From Echinochloa phyllopogon (lineage: Eukaryota; Streptophyta; Magnoliopsida; Poales; Poaceae): a DNA stretch of 64,000 nt. Positions 1-11,457 of this stretch are shown here, piece by piece (positions within the stretch are counted from its first letter, which is position 1; every line of letters begins with the position of its first letter). Position numbers and translations under genes: made by a program. The stretch is taken from the NCBI GenBank assembly GCA_033239725.1, contig BTCW01000005.1, positions 55,760,001-55,824,000 of the forward strand, written 5' to 3'. The notes under the pieces were generated by a model. That model was not told the origin of the DNA, did no database searches, and saw only the letters and a list, made by a program, of their open reading frames with translations.

Positions 1-797
1 ACGGTCTCCTCGCCCCAGAGCACCGAGATGGACTTGACGGGGAGGTAGTGAGCGCCGCTCCGGGGGTGCGTCACGAGCGGCGCGTACGGGATGAAGGAGG
101 TGAGGTCGGGGAGGTGCGACCCCAGGTACACCGACGAGTTACCGAACAAGGCGAAGCCCGGCAGGCACAGGGCGAACTTGTTGCCGAACTGGCGTGTCGA
201 CGAGAGCTGCGACGGCAGGGACAGCGGCCGCCGGGAGAAGCCCGCGACGCCGGCGGCGCCCGCCGGGAGCGATCTCAGGAGCCGGTCGGGCGCGCACGAG
301 CCGACGACGGTGGTGGGGAGATCCACGGGGTACAGCGTGCTCCGGCCGTCGGTGGCGTTGGCCGACATCGCCATGGCGGTGAGATCGCCGATGGAGCACT
401 CGCCGGTGACGGGGTTGATGGGGTGGCCGGTGCAGGCGCAGCCACTGCTGCCGGGGTCGCGGTTGGCACCGAACCAGCCGGCGTCCACGTACCGGCAGCG
501 GCGAGGGCTCTGCTGGTTGGCCGCGCGGCACGGGCCGGATTCGCACGGGACGGTGGCGTGCGTGGACGGGCACGTCGACCAGACGAGCGAGCCGGCGAGG
601 TCGACGACGAGCGGAGCGGCGCCGGTCTTGATGGAGATCGTGTACAGAGAGGTTTTGGGGTCTTTGGTGACAGGGGCGACGAGTGGTTTGTATGGTGGAT
701 GCTCGCTGGTAGTGGCTACGGTTGTGCATGACAGTGACAGGAGCAGTAGCAACCCGAGTAGTGAGATGGGACGAGGAAACAAGTAGTGGCTCGTCAT
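1..797 (-). CDS. TAXI-like xylanase-inhibitor protein (pepsin-fold, inactive), 3' end outside window
   Basis: The frame is open from the ATG at 797 to the window edge (about 265 codons), so the C-terminal part is missing. The N-terminus is a hydrophobic signal peptide with a leucine run, indicating secretion. The pepsin-type first active site reads DLAGSLVW instead of a DTG motif. This fits the plant TAXI class, whose members keep the aspartic-protease fold and cysteine pattern and may inhibit microbial xylanases rather than cleave proteins. It is nearly identical to the plus-strand gene at 25516-26844, and the homology continues upstream of both starts, so the two are arms of an inverted duplication. 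The second half of the protein cannot be judged. Inhibitor activity is inferred from the family. Confidence 0.85.
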   Translation of the reverse strand, partial: MTSHYLFPRPISLLGLLLLLSLSCTTVATTSEHPPYKPLVAPVTKDPKTSLYTISIKTGAAPLVVDLAGSLVWSTCPSTHATVPCESGPCRAANQQSPRRCRYVDAGWFGANRDPGSSGCACTGHPINPVTGECSIGDLTAMAMSANATDGRSTLYPVDLPTTVVGSCAPDRLLRSLPAGAAGVAGFSRRPLSLPSQLSSTRQFGNKFALCLPGFALFGNSSVYLGSHLPDLTSFIPYAPLVTHPRSGAHYLPVKSISVLWGEET

Positions 798-1676
798 GGT
801 TGTAGTTGGGGTAATAAGCTTAACTTAAAGATAACGTACTGAACGGGAGAGATGCAGAAATGGATGGTTATGTTGGGAGTAGCGCTGTGCGTCGTTTTAT
901 GTAGTAGCAAACCAAGTGTTGACTGGAGATGCAAAATGTCAAGTTTGCATTGATGCCAAGGAGTTTTTTTTTTGAAACAAGTGCCAAGGAGTTGAATAAG
1001 TACATTTGGAAACAGATTAAAACAAGAATACTGTTGTATAGAGTTGACACAGTGGGCTCGATACCATGAGCTGCTCAGGTATCTTAGGCGAGGACATGAC
1101 TTTGTCAAAGCAGATAGGGCTGTTTCACAATCCCTCACAAAAAAAAGTCCATGGAAACAACAGGCCGTCACGCTCACGCATATCTCTTACCATATTTTAG
1201 TGCTATAGTCGACTATAATCCATGAGCTGATTTAAGCAACCGACGAAGTTAATAGCTAGCTCAACAAAATTAAGTTGCTCAACCCCATGAGCAATGAAGT
1301 TGCAGGGATTGTTCCTACGGCCGGGATCAGAATAGTGGCAAACTGGCAATGATAATTTCATTCTTGGAAGCTAGCTAGGCTTGTAAACAATTTCCTTAAT
1401 CAATCAATTGTGGTGTTTTTGATATGCACAGCGCTAAGGTCGTACTATCAGAATTTTTTTAGACTTGCATGAAATACAAGTTAATAGCTCTACAAAATTA
1501 ATACGTAGTAATATAAATACAATTCTGTAATTGTATACATAAATAAAGTCAATAATAAATAGTCCAAAGTTTTGCACATGTAGTTTTATTTGCTTTTGTT
1601 TACTCTGTTAAAATTGCTTGGCTGCACATATTCGATCTGCAACACTTAATAATTTTCCACTGCATAAGATGTATAA
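798..1676. other. Intergenic spacer shared with the right arm in inverted orientation
   Basis: No gene is seen. Several blocks match the reverse complement of 24657-25515, for example 841-960 and 1060-1170 near the TAXI start and 1640-1690 near the F-box stop. The spacer was therefore part of the duplicated unit. The 236-bp MITE of the right arm (24700-24935) is absent here. Confidence 0.7.
954..992 (-). mobile_element. Minute poly(A) retro-insertion with 11-bp target duplication
   Basis: The word TGCCAAGGAGT occurs at 954-964 and 982-992. Between them lie a run of T (shared with the first copy) and GAAACAAG. On the minus strand this reads CTTGTTTC followed by ten A. The homologous place in the right arm (around 25310-25335) lacks it. 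It looks like the extreme 3' end of a LINE or a LINE-mobilised transcript, similar to the tail of the LINE at 45671-45690. Confidence 0.5.
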
Positions 1677-3081
1677 TTATTCTGTAGAGCCCAACTTACA
1701 TAGACCACCTAGGTGGAGCACAAAGAACTCCACCAAATCGACCTCGTACGCCAAATACGTACCGCTCTTATGAATAACCGAGCTCCTTTCACTACTGAAC
1801 AAGGGCAGCAAGCAGTCCATAACCTTCTTCATCACCTTCTTCTCGAGGTCGAAGATGAAGACACCACCGCTCCTGGGGAGCACCAGCATTGCTCCGTTGT
1901 TAAAGTCAGACCACGTGCACTTCCCGTAGGGGTTGCATAGCGAGGGTTTCAGCTCCGCCATTGGTATTTCTTCGATCACACTAGTGCGGAGCCACGTGGC
2001 AGGGGTGTCGTCTTCGTCTCCGCCTTGCTGCGTCCAAACAGTCAGGTGCAAGGGATGCACACAAGCGACCGAAAGCTTGCCGTCTCTACCGACGCAGAGG
2101 AGCGGCGAGCCTCCGCCGCGGATGGGGATATTTGTCAAGGAGGCACGAACATTTCCCGTGGCATTGCCCACCTTCGCGCTGAGCTTATACAGCTTGTAGT
2201 CATCTGCTCCTCGGTGTGTGCAAGGTTGGTCGATGCACAGCCAATGCACCGCGCCCTGGTGAACAGCGGCGGATCTGTCACCGACCATGGAGAAACGGGA
2301 GCCGTCAAGGCACATGGTGGGTGCGCTCCAGCTGCGGGTGTCGGCAGAGTACGAGTGGAGGTACATATAGCGGCCCTTGATTTGGGTGGTGATGAGGAGC
2401 AGCTGCGAAAACTTGAAGCGCCCTGACGGTGGCGGCGGCGGCTCGCCGTCAAGGTCGTCGCTGTCAGCGGCCGTGGTGATGGCGTAGCTGTCGTAGCGAT
2501 AGCGACCAAGGTCGTCGGAGCAGTCAAGAGGCGGGAGAACGTGGCGTTCCCCGGTGATAGGGTTACAGAGACCGAGGATGTGGATGGGTATTGTCATCCG
2601 CTTGAGGTCAAAGATGCGGGGGACGAGCCGCATCAGGACGATGCCACGGCGCGTTGCGAGGAGCTCGGCGTAGTTGAAGGTGCCGTCGTCGTCGGGGACG
2701 ATGACCCGCATCCGCCCCTGCGAAGGAGCCAAGCGGTGACCCAGGCGCTGGCAAGAATTTGGGCGCGGAGACCGAGGCGTGTTGCGCCATCCGCAACTCG
2801 AGCATCTTCCTCACCTCGCCTCCATGGGGCAGCACAAATCTGGTCTGCTGGAAGAAGAAGCCGAGGAGGCGCGCACGGTGGTCCTCGCCGTGGCCCGGGC
2901 AGCGCCGACGGAGGAAGGCCAGGTCGGTGAAGCGGCGCAGCCACCGCCGGCATGTCACGGCGAACCTGAAGAGGTCTTTGATGTTGCCTACGCGGGACAA
3001 GACCTCAAGGAGGACGTCGTCAGGGAAAGCCGCGATGCCGTCGGTGCATCTCTGTTGTCTCTTAGCAGCCGCGCCCGCCAT
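1677..3081 (-). pseudogene. F-box protein gene B, frameshifted
   Basis: The first frame (ATG at 3081) encodes a canonical N-terminal F-box (about residues 17-57; FPDDVLLEVLSRVGN and the CRRWLRRF end) and stays homologous to the intact paralogue at 7873-9294 until about 2720. There the sequence between GGCTCC and GTCCCCGAC is 25 nt instead of 33. The net loss of 8 nt moves the rest into another frame, which is then open to the stop at 1677. The very end is also altered (a 4-nt loss before the family's ARWSM terminus). F-box proteins are substrate receptors of SCF ubiquitin ligases; this copy would make only the F-box and a short tail. An annotator could bridge the shift with a false intron; I consider it a pseudogene. 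Confidence 0.75.
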
Positions 3082-5062
3082 ATGCCTTCTGCTCCTGTCT
3101 GCAATCGCAGGATAAGTGGATACAAGTACACCGCACGTTGGGTGATGTTAGTTTATATAGTATAAGTACACCCGGCTTCAATACCATCCATCCCTACCAT
3201 ATACAGTATATAACAATTTGTTTCCATACGTAACATAACGTAGGAAGTGTTTTTGGAAGCGGGTTCGATCAGTCTATATTAGGAAATTTGATATCCGACA
3301 GTATGTAGGTAGGCATAATTAATGTATATAGGAAGATATGCTTTCTACATTTTTTGTCTTTAGTTAAGCCCTTCTAACCTGATGAATCATACAGCTATAT
3401 TTTGGTGGATTCAAATATTTTCCAATATATATAGATCCCTTGGTTCCAAATCAAAACTCATTACGTCTTCTGCAAAATGAAAATCCAGACCATGTGTCCT
3501 AGCTAGGTAGGATGCTAGTTTTTCTTTTATCTAAATTATCATTGGGTCAGACTTTAACTCATTAAGTAGGATAATCTCAATGTTAGAACAGTTAGCATTG
3601 GGCTATAAGTGAACTAATAAATTGATGTCACAATCACGTACAATTCATCTACAACAAACATTTTATGAATGAAAATCTTTTTTTGACCGAAGTCGGGAGG
3701 GGGAGCCCCTACCTATTTTTTTACTACCTCCGTTTTTATATATTTGACGCCGGTGGTTGGAAATTTAGGACAATTAACACTAAAGTGCTTGTCGGAAACG
3801 TCATCTATACAAAAACAAAGGTAGTATATTTTTTATTCCAAATCCAATTAATTCGCTCAGTCGAACTTGGGTCTGTTGGGTGCTACTCAGGCTCTCTAAC
3901 CACTAGGCTAGAGGTCCTTTCACTATGAATGAAAATCTTAGCTCTTGATAGTTGTCCATATATTAAATGGGAAAAAATCTAGTTTACACCCTTCAATTAG
4001 TATGATAGTTCGCTTTTCAACCTTAAAGTACAACACCAGACACCAAAGGCCATCCAATTATTGAAACCGGACATATTTGGTCATTCGGGTGGTTTCAAAA
4101 GTGGTTTTGCATTTTCTAGAAATTTAATTTTTTATATAATCTAAAATTTCGTAATTAATTTATTTTAATCAAAAAAATCTGAAGTTGGTACCAAAATTTT
4201 TATAAAAATATAACTTGTCCGCTCGTGCTCTAGTTGGAGTTATTCCTATCATATATATGCATGTGTTCTAATGTTTTATTGCTTTTAGTTATGCATGTCT
4301 TTATTTTAAATGACTATTTTTTTACACTGTATCAGATGAGGTCCAAATAACTCAAATGGAGCACTAATGGATAGGTACATTTTTTAGATTTTTTTTGGGT
4401 AAAAGTTTCATATTTGATGATTTAAAATAAAATAGCTATGTTTTTTATATTAAATCAGATTTTTTCCCCTATTTTATAAAATGAAAACCACCTTTCAAAC
4501 CACTCAAAGGGCCAATTTGTTCGGTTTTAATAGTTTTTTTGAATGGCCCTTCCTACCCGGTTTTATATTTAAAGGTTGAAAATCGTACTATCATACTAAT
4601 TAGAGGATGTAAACCGGACATCCTTGGATTTAGTGGAGAAACACTTTTTATTCCATTAGCTATAGCCTATGGGCAGTCCCAACCCTCTACTTAGAATAGT
4701 TTCTATAGTATTAATTGGATTGTCACGTATGATTATTTGCTTTACATGACACTGTATTAAATAAAAGAGAGAAAAAAAAGAAATTGGGTCTCGTGCATGA
4801 ACAGTTCCAACACGCCAACCTGTGCAGAGGATATTACCAAAAGTTTCATGATGATAAAGAACAAATGTGATTGGTAGAGAAAAGAGACGATGGATTTATT
4901 AAAGACCAACATTAAGAAACCAGGGTTCGACAATACAGTTTCCAAAATGGTGTTTTGCCAACATGATAGTATAAACCCTATTCATAGACAATATAGATTG
5001 GGACTGCTCTAAAGATGTGAGAAAATGCAGTAAAAAAACAATACCCACCGTACCAAAGAAAT
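3082..5062. other. Intergenic, AT-rich, transposon debris
   Basis: No gene is recognised. Around 3722-3830 is a one-sided Stowaway-like end (CTACCTCCGTTTTTATATAT). A foldback element occupies 3979-4617 (listed separately). Confidence 0.5.
3979..4617. mobile_element. Foldback or MITE-like element with ~45-bp inverted ends
   Basis: The left end (TTTACACCCTTCAATTAGTA, then GATAGTTCGCTTTTCAACCTT) and the reverse complement of the right end (TTTACATCCTCTAATTAGTA, then GATAGTACGATTTTCAACCTT) match over about 45 bp. A second complementary stretch lies further in (about 4040-4100 against 4480-4550). The centre is AT-rich with no coding capacity. The superfamily and target duplication are not clear. 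Confidence 0.6.
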
Positions 5063-5240
5063 ATGCTTGCCAAGGCTCTCTTCCACCACGAGCTCGTAGA
5101 CGATCAGATGCCCATTGCAGCTGTCACACCAGCCCATTAAGTGCGCAAGGTTCCGGTGCCTCAGCCGACTGATGAGCTTCACCTCCCCAGTACATACGAC
5201 TTCGTGAACTTCTTTATGGCCACATGGCGGTCCTGGCCAT
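5063..5240 (-). pseudogene. Fragment of an L-type lectin receptor-like kinase
   Basis: Read on the minus strand, this stretch gives kinase N-lobe sequence: RHVAIKKF (the ATP-binding lysine region), then after a frameshift GEVKLISRLRHRNL, GWCDSCNGHLIVYE and SLGKH. The order VAIKK - EVK-IS-LRHRNL - GWC - LVYE - SL matches L-type lectin-domain receptor kinases of plants, including the typical GWCDS word. A stop codon and frame change separate the two pieces, and neither the lectin domain nor the catalytic loop is nearby. It is a relic of about 60 codons. Confidence 0.75.
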
Positions 5241-5250
5241 CTTCATTGTT

Positions 5251-7872
5251 GACTCTTTTGCATGCGCAAATGGATTGGAGCCGCAAGACTTTGGTATGTG
5301 ACAACCTCGCTTGTCGTCTCTCCTACGCACAGGCCTGTAAATCGCGGTTGTGTATCCATTCTGCACCCAAACTTCGGCTCTGTGTGAATCCACCCAGCTA
5401 ACCCATTAGCTAGAATTAGTAAGGTAGCACCATTAGTTGAGAATTAGCTAGTCCCATCTGGATCCATCTAAGCTAAAATTAGCTAGCTAGCAATTAGCCG
5501 GTGGATCAAACATGCCAAAAATGCATGTTCACCATGAAAACCGACCTTTCTAATCCAACTTGATATGATCTTGAATGTTGACTTTTCTAGTTTCTTTGAC
5601 AGGCTGTTATGCAGTTTTACTTTTTATTAAATTGAACATGTGTGCCGCATGTTGGTTCATGCTAGTAATTAGTATATGGACGATTTGTTTTTATTTCTAT
5701 ATAAGGGCATGTACAGCCCATAGACGGCTAATCGTATGTAGAATCTCGAATTCAGCATACAGACGGATGTATAGACAGCTCATACAACCATAGACAGAGA
5801 GGCCGTCTGTAAGCTGTTTAATGCTTTGCATGGAGCTTAAGATCAACTATAAATGCATTTGTGTATACCATTGTGTGGCTATTTGATTCACCTTTCACAT
5901 TCCTTGCAAAACTTGGATTAAAGTTGTCACGATCAAAGAGGAAAAGATTGCTGCTATTTAATTTGGAGGATCTATGGTGCACTATTTTGGTCAGCAGGGA
6001 TTACTGACGAACTGAAACGAAGTTCAGTTAAAATGCCTAAGTTCATGGCTCAAGATCTCTCAAACTACAGAGAATTGGATCCCACATGTTATATCAAAGT
6101 TGGAGCTGCATGCCTAGGCTACAATTTAGCTTTAGGATTTCAGGTAACTTGGCACATTAAATATGGAGAAAAGAAGAGAGATTCAGAGCAAAAAAAGAGA
6201 AAGAAAGAAGAAGAGAGGGAAAAGAGCAGAGCAGGCACGACAGAGCCGCTGCGGTTTGCACCGACGACAGACCGGCGGTGAATTTCAACTCGGCCACGCG
6301 CCGACAAGGAAGAAAGACAACACGAGTGTTGATCAACATCGACTCGGTGAAAAATTCAAATAAATATCGAGCCGAAGCCAACTTCTCTTCGCCGTCGTCG
6401 CTCGCGCTCACCATCGCCGCCTCTGTTCGCGCCGTCGATTCATCGCCGTCCTTGCGCCACCGCCCGATTCCTTGCCCCCACAACAACACCACCACCTTAG
6501 CTTAGCCTCTGACCTGCTCGAGCCCAGCCCCGACCACCACCGTCGACGCACACCAACGTCTTCCACCTCCGGATGCCGTCATCCGCTCCAAGGTGAGCTC
6601 GCGTGGGGAACTAGGCTAGCGCGCGGTTAGCTTCGTTTTGATCGTGCAAACAGACTCCTTAGGTGCTTGTGGTGCTCTAGAGTCTGCGCCAAGTCCAAGA
6701 TCATGGTCCTCTTGGCCGGAACACCGGCGCCGCCGCAGAGCGCGGCCGCGCCATGGCGGTCACCGAGGGGAGCCATGCTGATCTTCTTCTTGTGAGGGCG
6801 ACGCGAAGAGGAAGGACTAAGGGTGCTTTAGGACCGTTTAGAATTGTCTGGGTTAGCGCCGTTGCGCCGGCGGTCAGCTCGTCGCAAGCGCCGCCGCCGT
6901 GGAGAGCAGCACCATGGCCGTCGTCGAGGGGAGTTATGCTCCGGCCATGGGGCACGACTTGCTGCTAGTGGATCTTGTAGAGGAAGTCGTCTCGAAGCTG
7001 TAGCGCCAGTCCATGCCGTCGGACTCGCCGCCGTTTAGCCGGCCGACGAGCTCATGCGGAGCGCCGTCGTCGCGTCTCCCTGTCCGGTCAGTTTTGGTAG
7101 GGATGAGACCCACGGGTGTACTCATCGTGCCGAGCTTATGCCGCTGGGATTCCTCTCATCGCCGTATACCTCGCCGCCGGCGAGATCCCGGCCGCCGTCG
7201 AGATTAAATTAGGCACCGGAGGGTCCTTTTGCAAGGTTTCGGGTTTTTCCGGGGGTGGCCACCCCAAGCTTTCCCCGCCCACGCCGGCCACCGGCCGGAG
7301 CACGCGCTCTCACCCGCGGCTTGGGATGAGCAAGAGATCGAGATTGACGAGGCTTGAGATGGCGGTCTTGGGGAAGAGCTCGGGGTGCTTTTGGCGGGGG
7401 AAGCTGCTGGTTTGCGCGCGCGGAGGAACTTGGGACAAGAGAGGGCGGGAGCATGCGGGATCCGGCCGCCGTCCCCTGGAGACGACGCCGCGGTACAGCC
7501 CGGCGGTGGACGTCTGCAGGAGGTTGGGGAACGGGACGAAGCCGTCTGCTGGCGAGGCGACGCGCGACCCGTCGGTTCGCAGGTGCGGGGGTGAAAATGT
7601 AAAACTGACCACATACCGGCGGCTCCTATAGATGGGCTGTACATGCCCCAAGCCAAGTGATCACAAAAGAGGCAAACTGGCAGTGATGGTTTTATTATTA
7701 ACTGAACAAACATTTATTCTGTACATAGAAGTAGCATTCGTCAATGATAGATAGTCAAAATTATTATGGTCAATGTAAGATTGATGTTGTTTAAATTAAA
7801 ATTGCTTAGTCGCACGTACACTTAATTTTTCTACTACTGTATAACATGTGGAATTATTCTGAAGATGTCTAC
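5251..7872. other. Intergenic stretch with GC-rich gene-like debris, no supported gene
   Basis: 5251-6290 is AT-rich, with a possible MITE around 5703-5815. 6380-7640 is GC-rich and resembles 5' UTR or exon sequence, but its overlapping frames are short, in conflict and match no family I know. The longest minus-strand frame there (7310-7651) has no recognisable domain. A short piece near 7668-7690 matches the 3' flank of F-box gene B (about 1327-1355), so part of this flank was duplicated with the F-box gene. Confidence 0.4.
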
Positions 7873-9294
7873 CTACATAGACCACCTGGCTAGGTGAGTC
7901 ACAAAGAAGTCCACCAAGTCCACGTCGTACGCCACACACGCACCATGTTTTTCAGGAGATAGGAAGTTCCTTTGATTACTGAAGAACAGGGGCATCAAGC
8001 CGTCCATGATTTTTTCCATCACCTTGTTGCCGAGGTCCAAGACGAAGACGCCGCCGGTCGTGGTGAGCACGAGCATTGATCCGTTGCTGAAGTCAAGCCA
8101 CGTGCACTCCCCGCATGGCTGGCATAGCGGAGAATTTGGCGCCGCCATTGATGTTCTGATCACACTCGTGCGGAGCCACACCCCAGGGGTGTCATCATCT
8201 TCTTTACCACCACCTTGTTGCTGCGTCCAAACAATCACGTGCAAGAAATTCACGCAAGCGACCGAAAGCTTGTCGTCTCCGTCGACGAAGAGGAGCGGCG
8301 AGCTTCCACCACGGCCGGGGATGTCTACCAATTGCAAGGAGACGCGCGCATTGCCGGTGGCCGTGCCCCTGCCCACCTCCACGTTGAGTTTGTATAGCTT
8401 GTAGTCAGCTCGGTATAGGCAAGGTTGAGCAATGCACAGCCAATGCGCCGCGCCCCGGTGAACGACGGCGGACCTGTCACCGGTCATGGAGAAACGGGAG
8501 CCATCAAGGCACACGGTGGGCGTGCTCCAGCTGCGAGCACCGGCGGAATACGAGTGGAGATACACATTGTTGATGCCGCTCCTGCTAAGGGTGGTGACGG
8601 TGATGAGGAGTAGCTGCGAGAACCTGAAGCGCCCTGCCGGTGGTGTCTGCTTCCCGTCGAGGTCGTCGCTGTCGGCGGCCGTGACGATGGCGTAGCTGTC
8701 GCAGCGGCCATGGTAGGGGCACTCCAGAGGCGGGAGAACGTGGCGTTCACCGGTGATAGGGTTGCAGAGGCCGAGGTGGCTGATCGTTCTTGTCATCCGC
8801 TTGAAGTCGTCCAAGGTGCGGGGGGCGAGCCGCATCAGGACGATGCCGCGGCGCGCTGCTAGGGGCTCGGCGTAGTTGAAGGTGCCGCCGCCGTCGGGGA
8901 CGAAGGCGGTGAGGTCACGATGATCCGCCGTGAGGGAGCCGAGCGGCGACCCCGGCGCCGGCAAGAAGCTGGGTGCAAAGACCGAGGCGTACTGCGCCGT
9001 CCGCATCATCTCGAGGATCTTGTTTATGCTTCCACGGGGCAGCTCCAAGAATCTGGTCTGCTGGAAGAAGAAGCCGAGGAGGCGGGCGCGGTGCCCCTCG
9101 CCCTGGCCCGGGCAGAGCCGGCAGAGGAAGGCCGGGTCGGTGAAGCGGCGCAGCCACCGTCGGCATGTCACGGCGAGCCTGAAGAGGTCTCTGACGTTGC
9201 CCACGCGGGACAAGACCTCGAGGAGGACGTCGTCAGGGAAAGCCGCGATGCCGTCGGTGCTTCTCCGCTGTATCTTAGCAGACGCGCCAGCCAT
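7873..9294 (-). CDS. F-box protein gene A (intact)
   Basis: A single-exon gene of 473 residues. I start at the ATG at 9294 (MAGASAK), which matches the starts of the paralogues; a further in-frame ATG upstream only adds a tail not conserved in them. The F-box is at about residues 17-57. The rest is a C-terminal F-box-associated region typical of large grass F-box families, with the word CNPITGERHVLPPL near residue 180, WLRTSVI and a final ARWSM. F-box proteins bind SKP1 and bring substrates to SCF E3 ubiquitin ligases; the C-terminal part would choose the substrate, which is unknown. It is the only one of three F-box copies in the window with an unbroken frame. Confidence 0.88.
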   Translation of the reverse strand: MAGASAKIQRRSTDGIAAFPDDVLLEVLSRVGNVRDLFRLAVTCRRWLRRFTDPAFLCRLCPGQGEGHRARLLGFFFQQTRFLELPRGSINKILEMMRTAQYASVFAPSFLPAPGSPLGSLTADHRDLTAFVPDGGGTFNYAEPLAARRGIVLMRLAPRTLDDFKRMTRTISHLGLCNPITGERHVLPPLECPYHGRCDSYAIVTAADSDDLDGKQTPPAGRFRFSQLLLITVTTLSRSGINNVYLHSYSAGARSWSTPTVCLDGSRFSMTGDRSAVVHRGAAHWLCIAQPCLYRADYKLYKLNVEVGRGTATGNARVSLQLVDIPGRGGSSPLLFVDGDDKLSVACVNFLHVIVWTQQQGGGKEDDDTPGVWLRTSVIRTSMAAPNSPLCQPCGECTWLDFSNGSMLVLTTTGGVFVLDLGNKVMEKIMDGLMPLFFSNQRNFLSPEKHGACVAYDVDLVDFFVTHLARWSM

Positions 9295-11217
9295 ATGCCT
9301 CCTTCCTGCTCTTGTGTGCAACGCAGGATATAGGATACAAGTATACGGCACGTTGGGTGATGTTTATATACTACACGTACGCGGCCTCAATCCCATCCAA
9401 TCCTAGCATATATATGTAACAGTAAGTATGTTTCCAACATAGCATATGGTTCAGTATATATTAGGAAACTACTGGATATCCGACACTACGTAGGAATACA
9501 GAGGCAGAATTCGAATCGAAGTTTGGGCGCAGGATGGATACGGAACCGCGCCTGACGCTGACGGGCCTGTGCGCATTAGGAGAGACGAAAATTGGGCTGG
9601 TGGTGTTACGGTGTGAGGCGTGCTGGAATCGAATTCTGAAAGAAAAGGCAGATCACATAGAATTATAGATGATTGGACCTCCAACGAAACGTACAATACT
9701 TAGCATCTCCGAGAGACTAGACAAATTATTTTTAAAGTTAAATTTAGCTATTGTTAGACGTTTTCAACAGACTCTGTAATAATGACCATCTTAATTCAGT
9801 GACTCTTCATCTCACCTCACCCGCTAGCTATTTTTAGCTAGCCTACCTCAGAGCATCTCCAAGAGTCTCTTCAAAACTCACTCTCTATATTCTCATTTAG
9901 CTATCCATTTTGCTAAACTTCACTCTTTATATTTGATTACGCTCCAACCGACTAGTCAAATCTCACTCTTCATATTCAACTATCCTCTCTCCTCTCCTCC
10001 TCCAACTCACTGACGCGTGGGCCCCACAACATCATCCCCTCCCCTCCTTCTGCTCCCAGTCCATGGCAGCAGCATCACCGCAGCGAGATCCAGCTGCTCC
10101 CCGTCCATGGTAGAAGCAGCACTGCAGCACCCAGCTGCCGCCGAGGAGCACCGCCGCCGATTTGAGCTGCACCGCCCCACGCCATGAGCTCCGCCGCCCA
10201 GCGCCTCCCGCTCCGCCGCCCAGCACATCATCTCCGTCGAGCATCCCGCGACGACGCCACGGCCGCAGCCTCCGCCTTCATCACCGGCGACGCCGGGAGG
10301 GGCTCCGGCAGTGGGATTTGGTGCCTCGCCTGCTGCCTGTGCCCGGCGACGGTGGGAGGACGACGGCGGGAGGGGCTCAGGCCGTGAGATCCGGCGCCTC
10401 GCCTTCTACCCGTGCCTAGCGACGGCCGCGTCCATGGGAGGGAGGGAGCGCGAGGGAGGGGGCAATGACAGCGTCCATGGCGGGAGGGAGGGAGCACAGG
10501 AGGCGCTCCGGCGCCTCGCCTACTGCCCCTGCCCGGCGACGGCACTCTCCGCTGGAACCTCCGCCGGACGCCGCTCTCTGCCGGGACCTCCGCCGGACGC
10601 TGCTCTCCGCTGGAACCTCCGCTGGGACGCCGCTCTCTGCCTGGACCTCGAGCTCGTCGCTGGAGCTGTCCGCCGGTGGGTCATGGGTGCACCGCGCCTG
10701 GAAGCAGGACCGACCGCCGGAGGGAAACGCGGGAGGAAGATGCGGGAGGATTGCAAATGGCTTCCACTCGGTATAGATACCGAATCCGGAGCAAGGTTTG
10801 ACGAACGGGATTGGATCATATTTTTTTGCAGCGAATTACCGGCGAGGAAACTTCTATACTGGACTGATCCATTATTTTACTACCCAGAAACCGAACAAAA
10901 AAATGAGATATCATTCTTCTCTCTTCAAGGAATTGCTTACTCTAGTAATGGAACCAATTTTTTGTTGGCCAGCTTGGATGAAGCTTGGACCACACTAGAG
11001 AAGGCCTGAGCTGAGCTCACGCGGGTCGGGTACGCGCGCGGACACGATGACGGCTCCGTGCGGTGGTCAGCGCCAAATCGATGGAATTTTGCAAAAAAAA
11101 GTTATATATGGAAAGAGATTGTTATACTCGGTATATGGTTAGGGGTCGGATGTGGCGGTGGCGTGTGGTATTGAAGCAGCATTGTACTCTTATAAGCATC
11201 ACGCAATGTGCGGTATA
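9295..11217. other. Intergenic, with a GC-rich segment of unknown nature
   Basis: 9700-9960 contains words typical of grass MITEs (GCATCTCCGAGAGACT and AGAGCATCTCCAAGAGTCTC). 10050-10790 is GC-rich with internal near-repeats (CTCCGCTGGAACCTCCGC-type words at about 10547-10630). A frame at 10311-11009 is low-complexity Arg/Ala/Pro sequence with no family match, and I do not call it a gene. It may be sequence captured by a non-autonomous DNA transposon. Confidence 0.35.
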
Positions 11218-11219
11218 TA

Positions 11220-11457
11220 CTCCCTCCGTCCCGTGAAGAGTGCAATCCTGAGATTAAAAAAATCTCACAGAAGAATGCAATTCTAACCGTAACTACCTGT
11301 TTTATTCTAAAAATAGATAATTATCTGCATGCAGTAACCACCTCTATAGTAAAATTAGTGAGATTGAGACGGTTATCGAGGGTAGCATGGTCATTTACCA
11401 ACGTCATTAATCTGTCTGAAAAAAGCTGAAATTGCACTCTTCACGGGACGGATGGAG
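11220..11457. mobile_element. Stowaway-type MITE
   Basis: About 238 bp with terminal inverted repeats CTCCCTCCGTCCCGTGAAGA and, at the right end, TCTTCACGGGACGGATGGAG. It is flanked by TA on both sides (11218-11219 and 11458-11459), the Tc1/mariner target. It ends 29 bp before the ATG of the F-box pseudogene at 11487, so it sits in what was that gene's promoter or leader. Confidence 0.85.

Noticed and set aside
3245..3275. Possible tRNA because of GGGTTCGATCAG
   Set aside because: No cloverleaf arms can be formed around the T-loop-like word; I found no tRNA gene in the window.
6157..7713. Several GC-rich frames on both strands
   Set aside because: They overlap in conflict, show no family motif and change frame with no splice pattern; kept only as an unresolved region.
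10311..11009. Open frame of 232 codons as a gene
   Set aside because: Low-complexity Arg/Ala/Pro sequence in a GC-rich stretch, no domain, conflicting frames on both strands and no conserved start.
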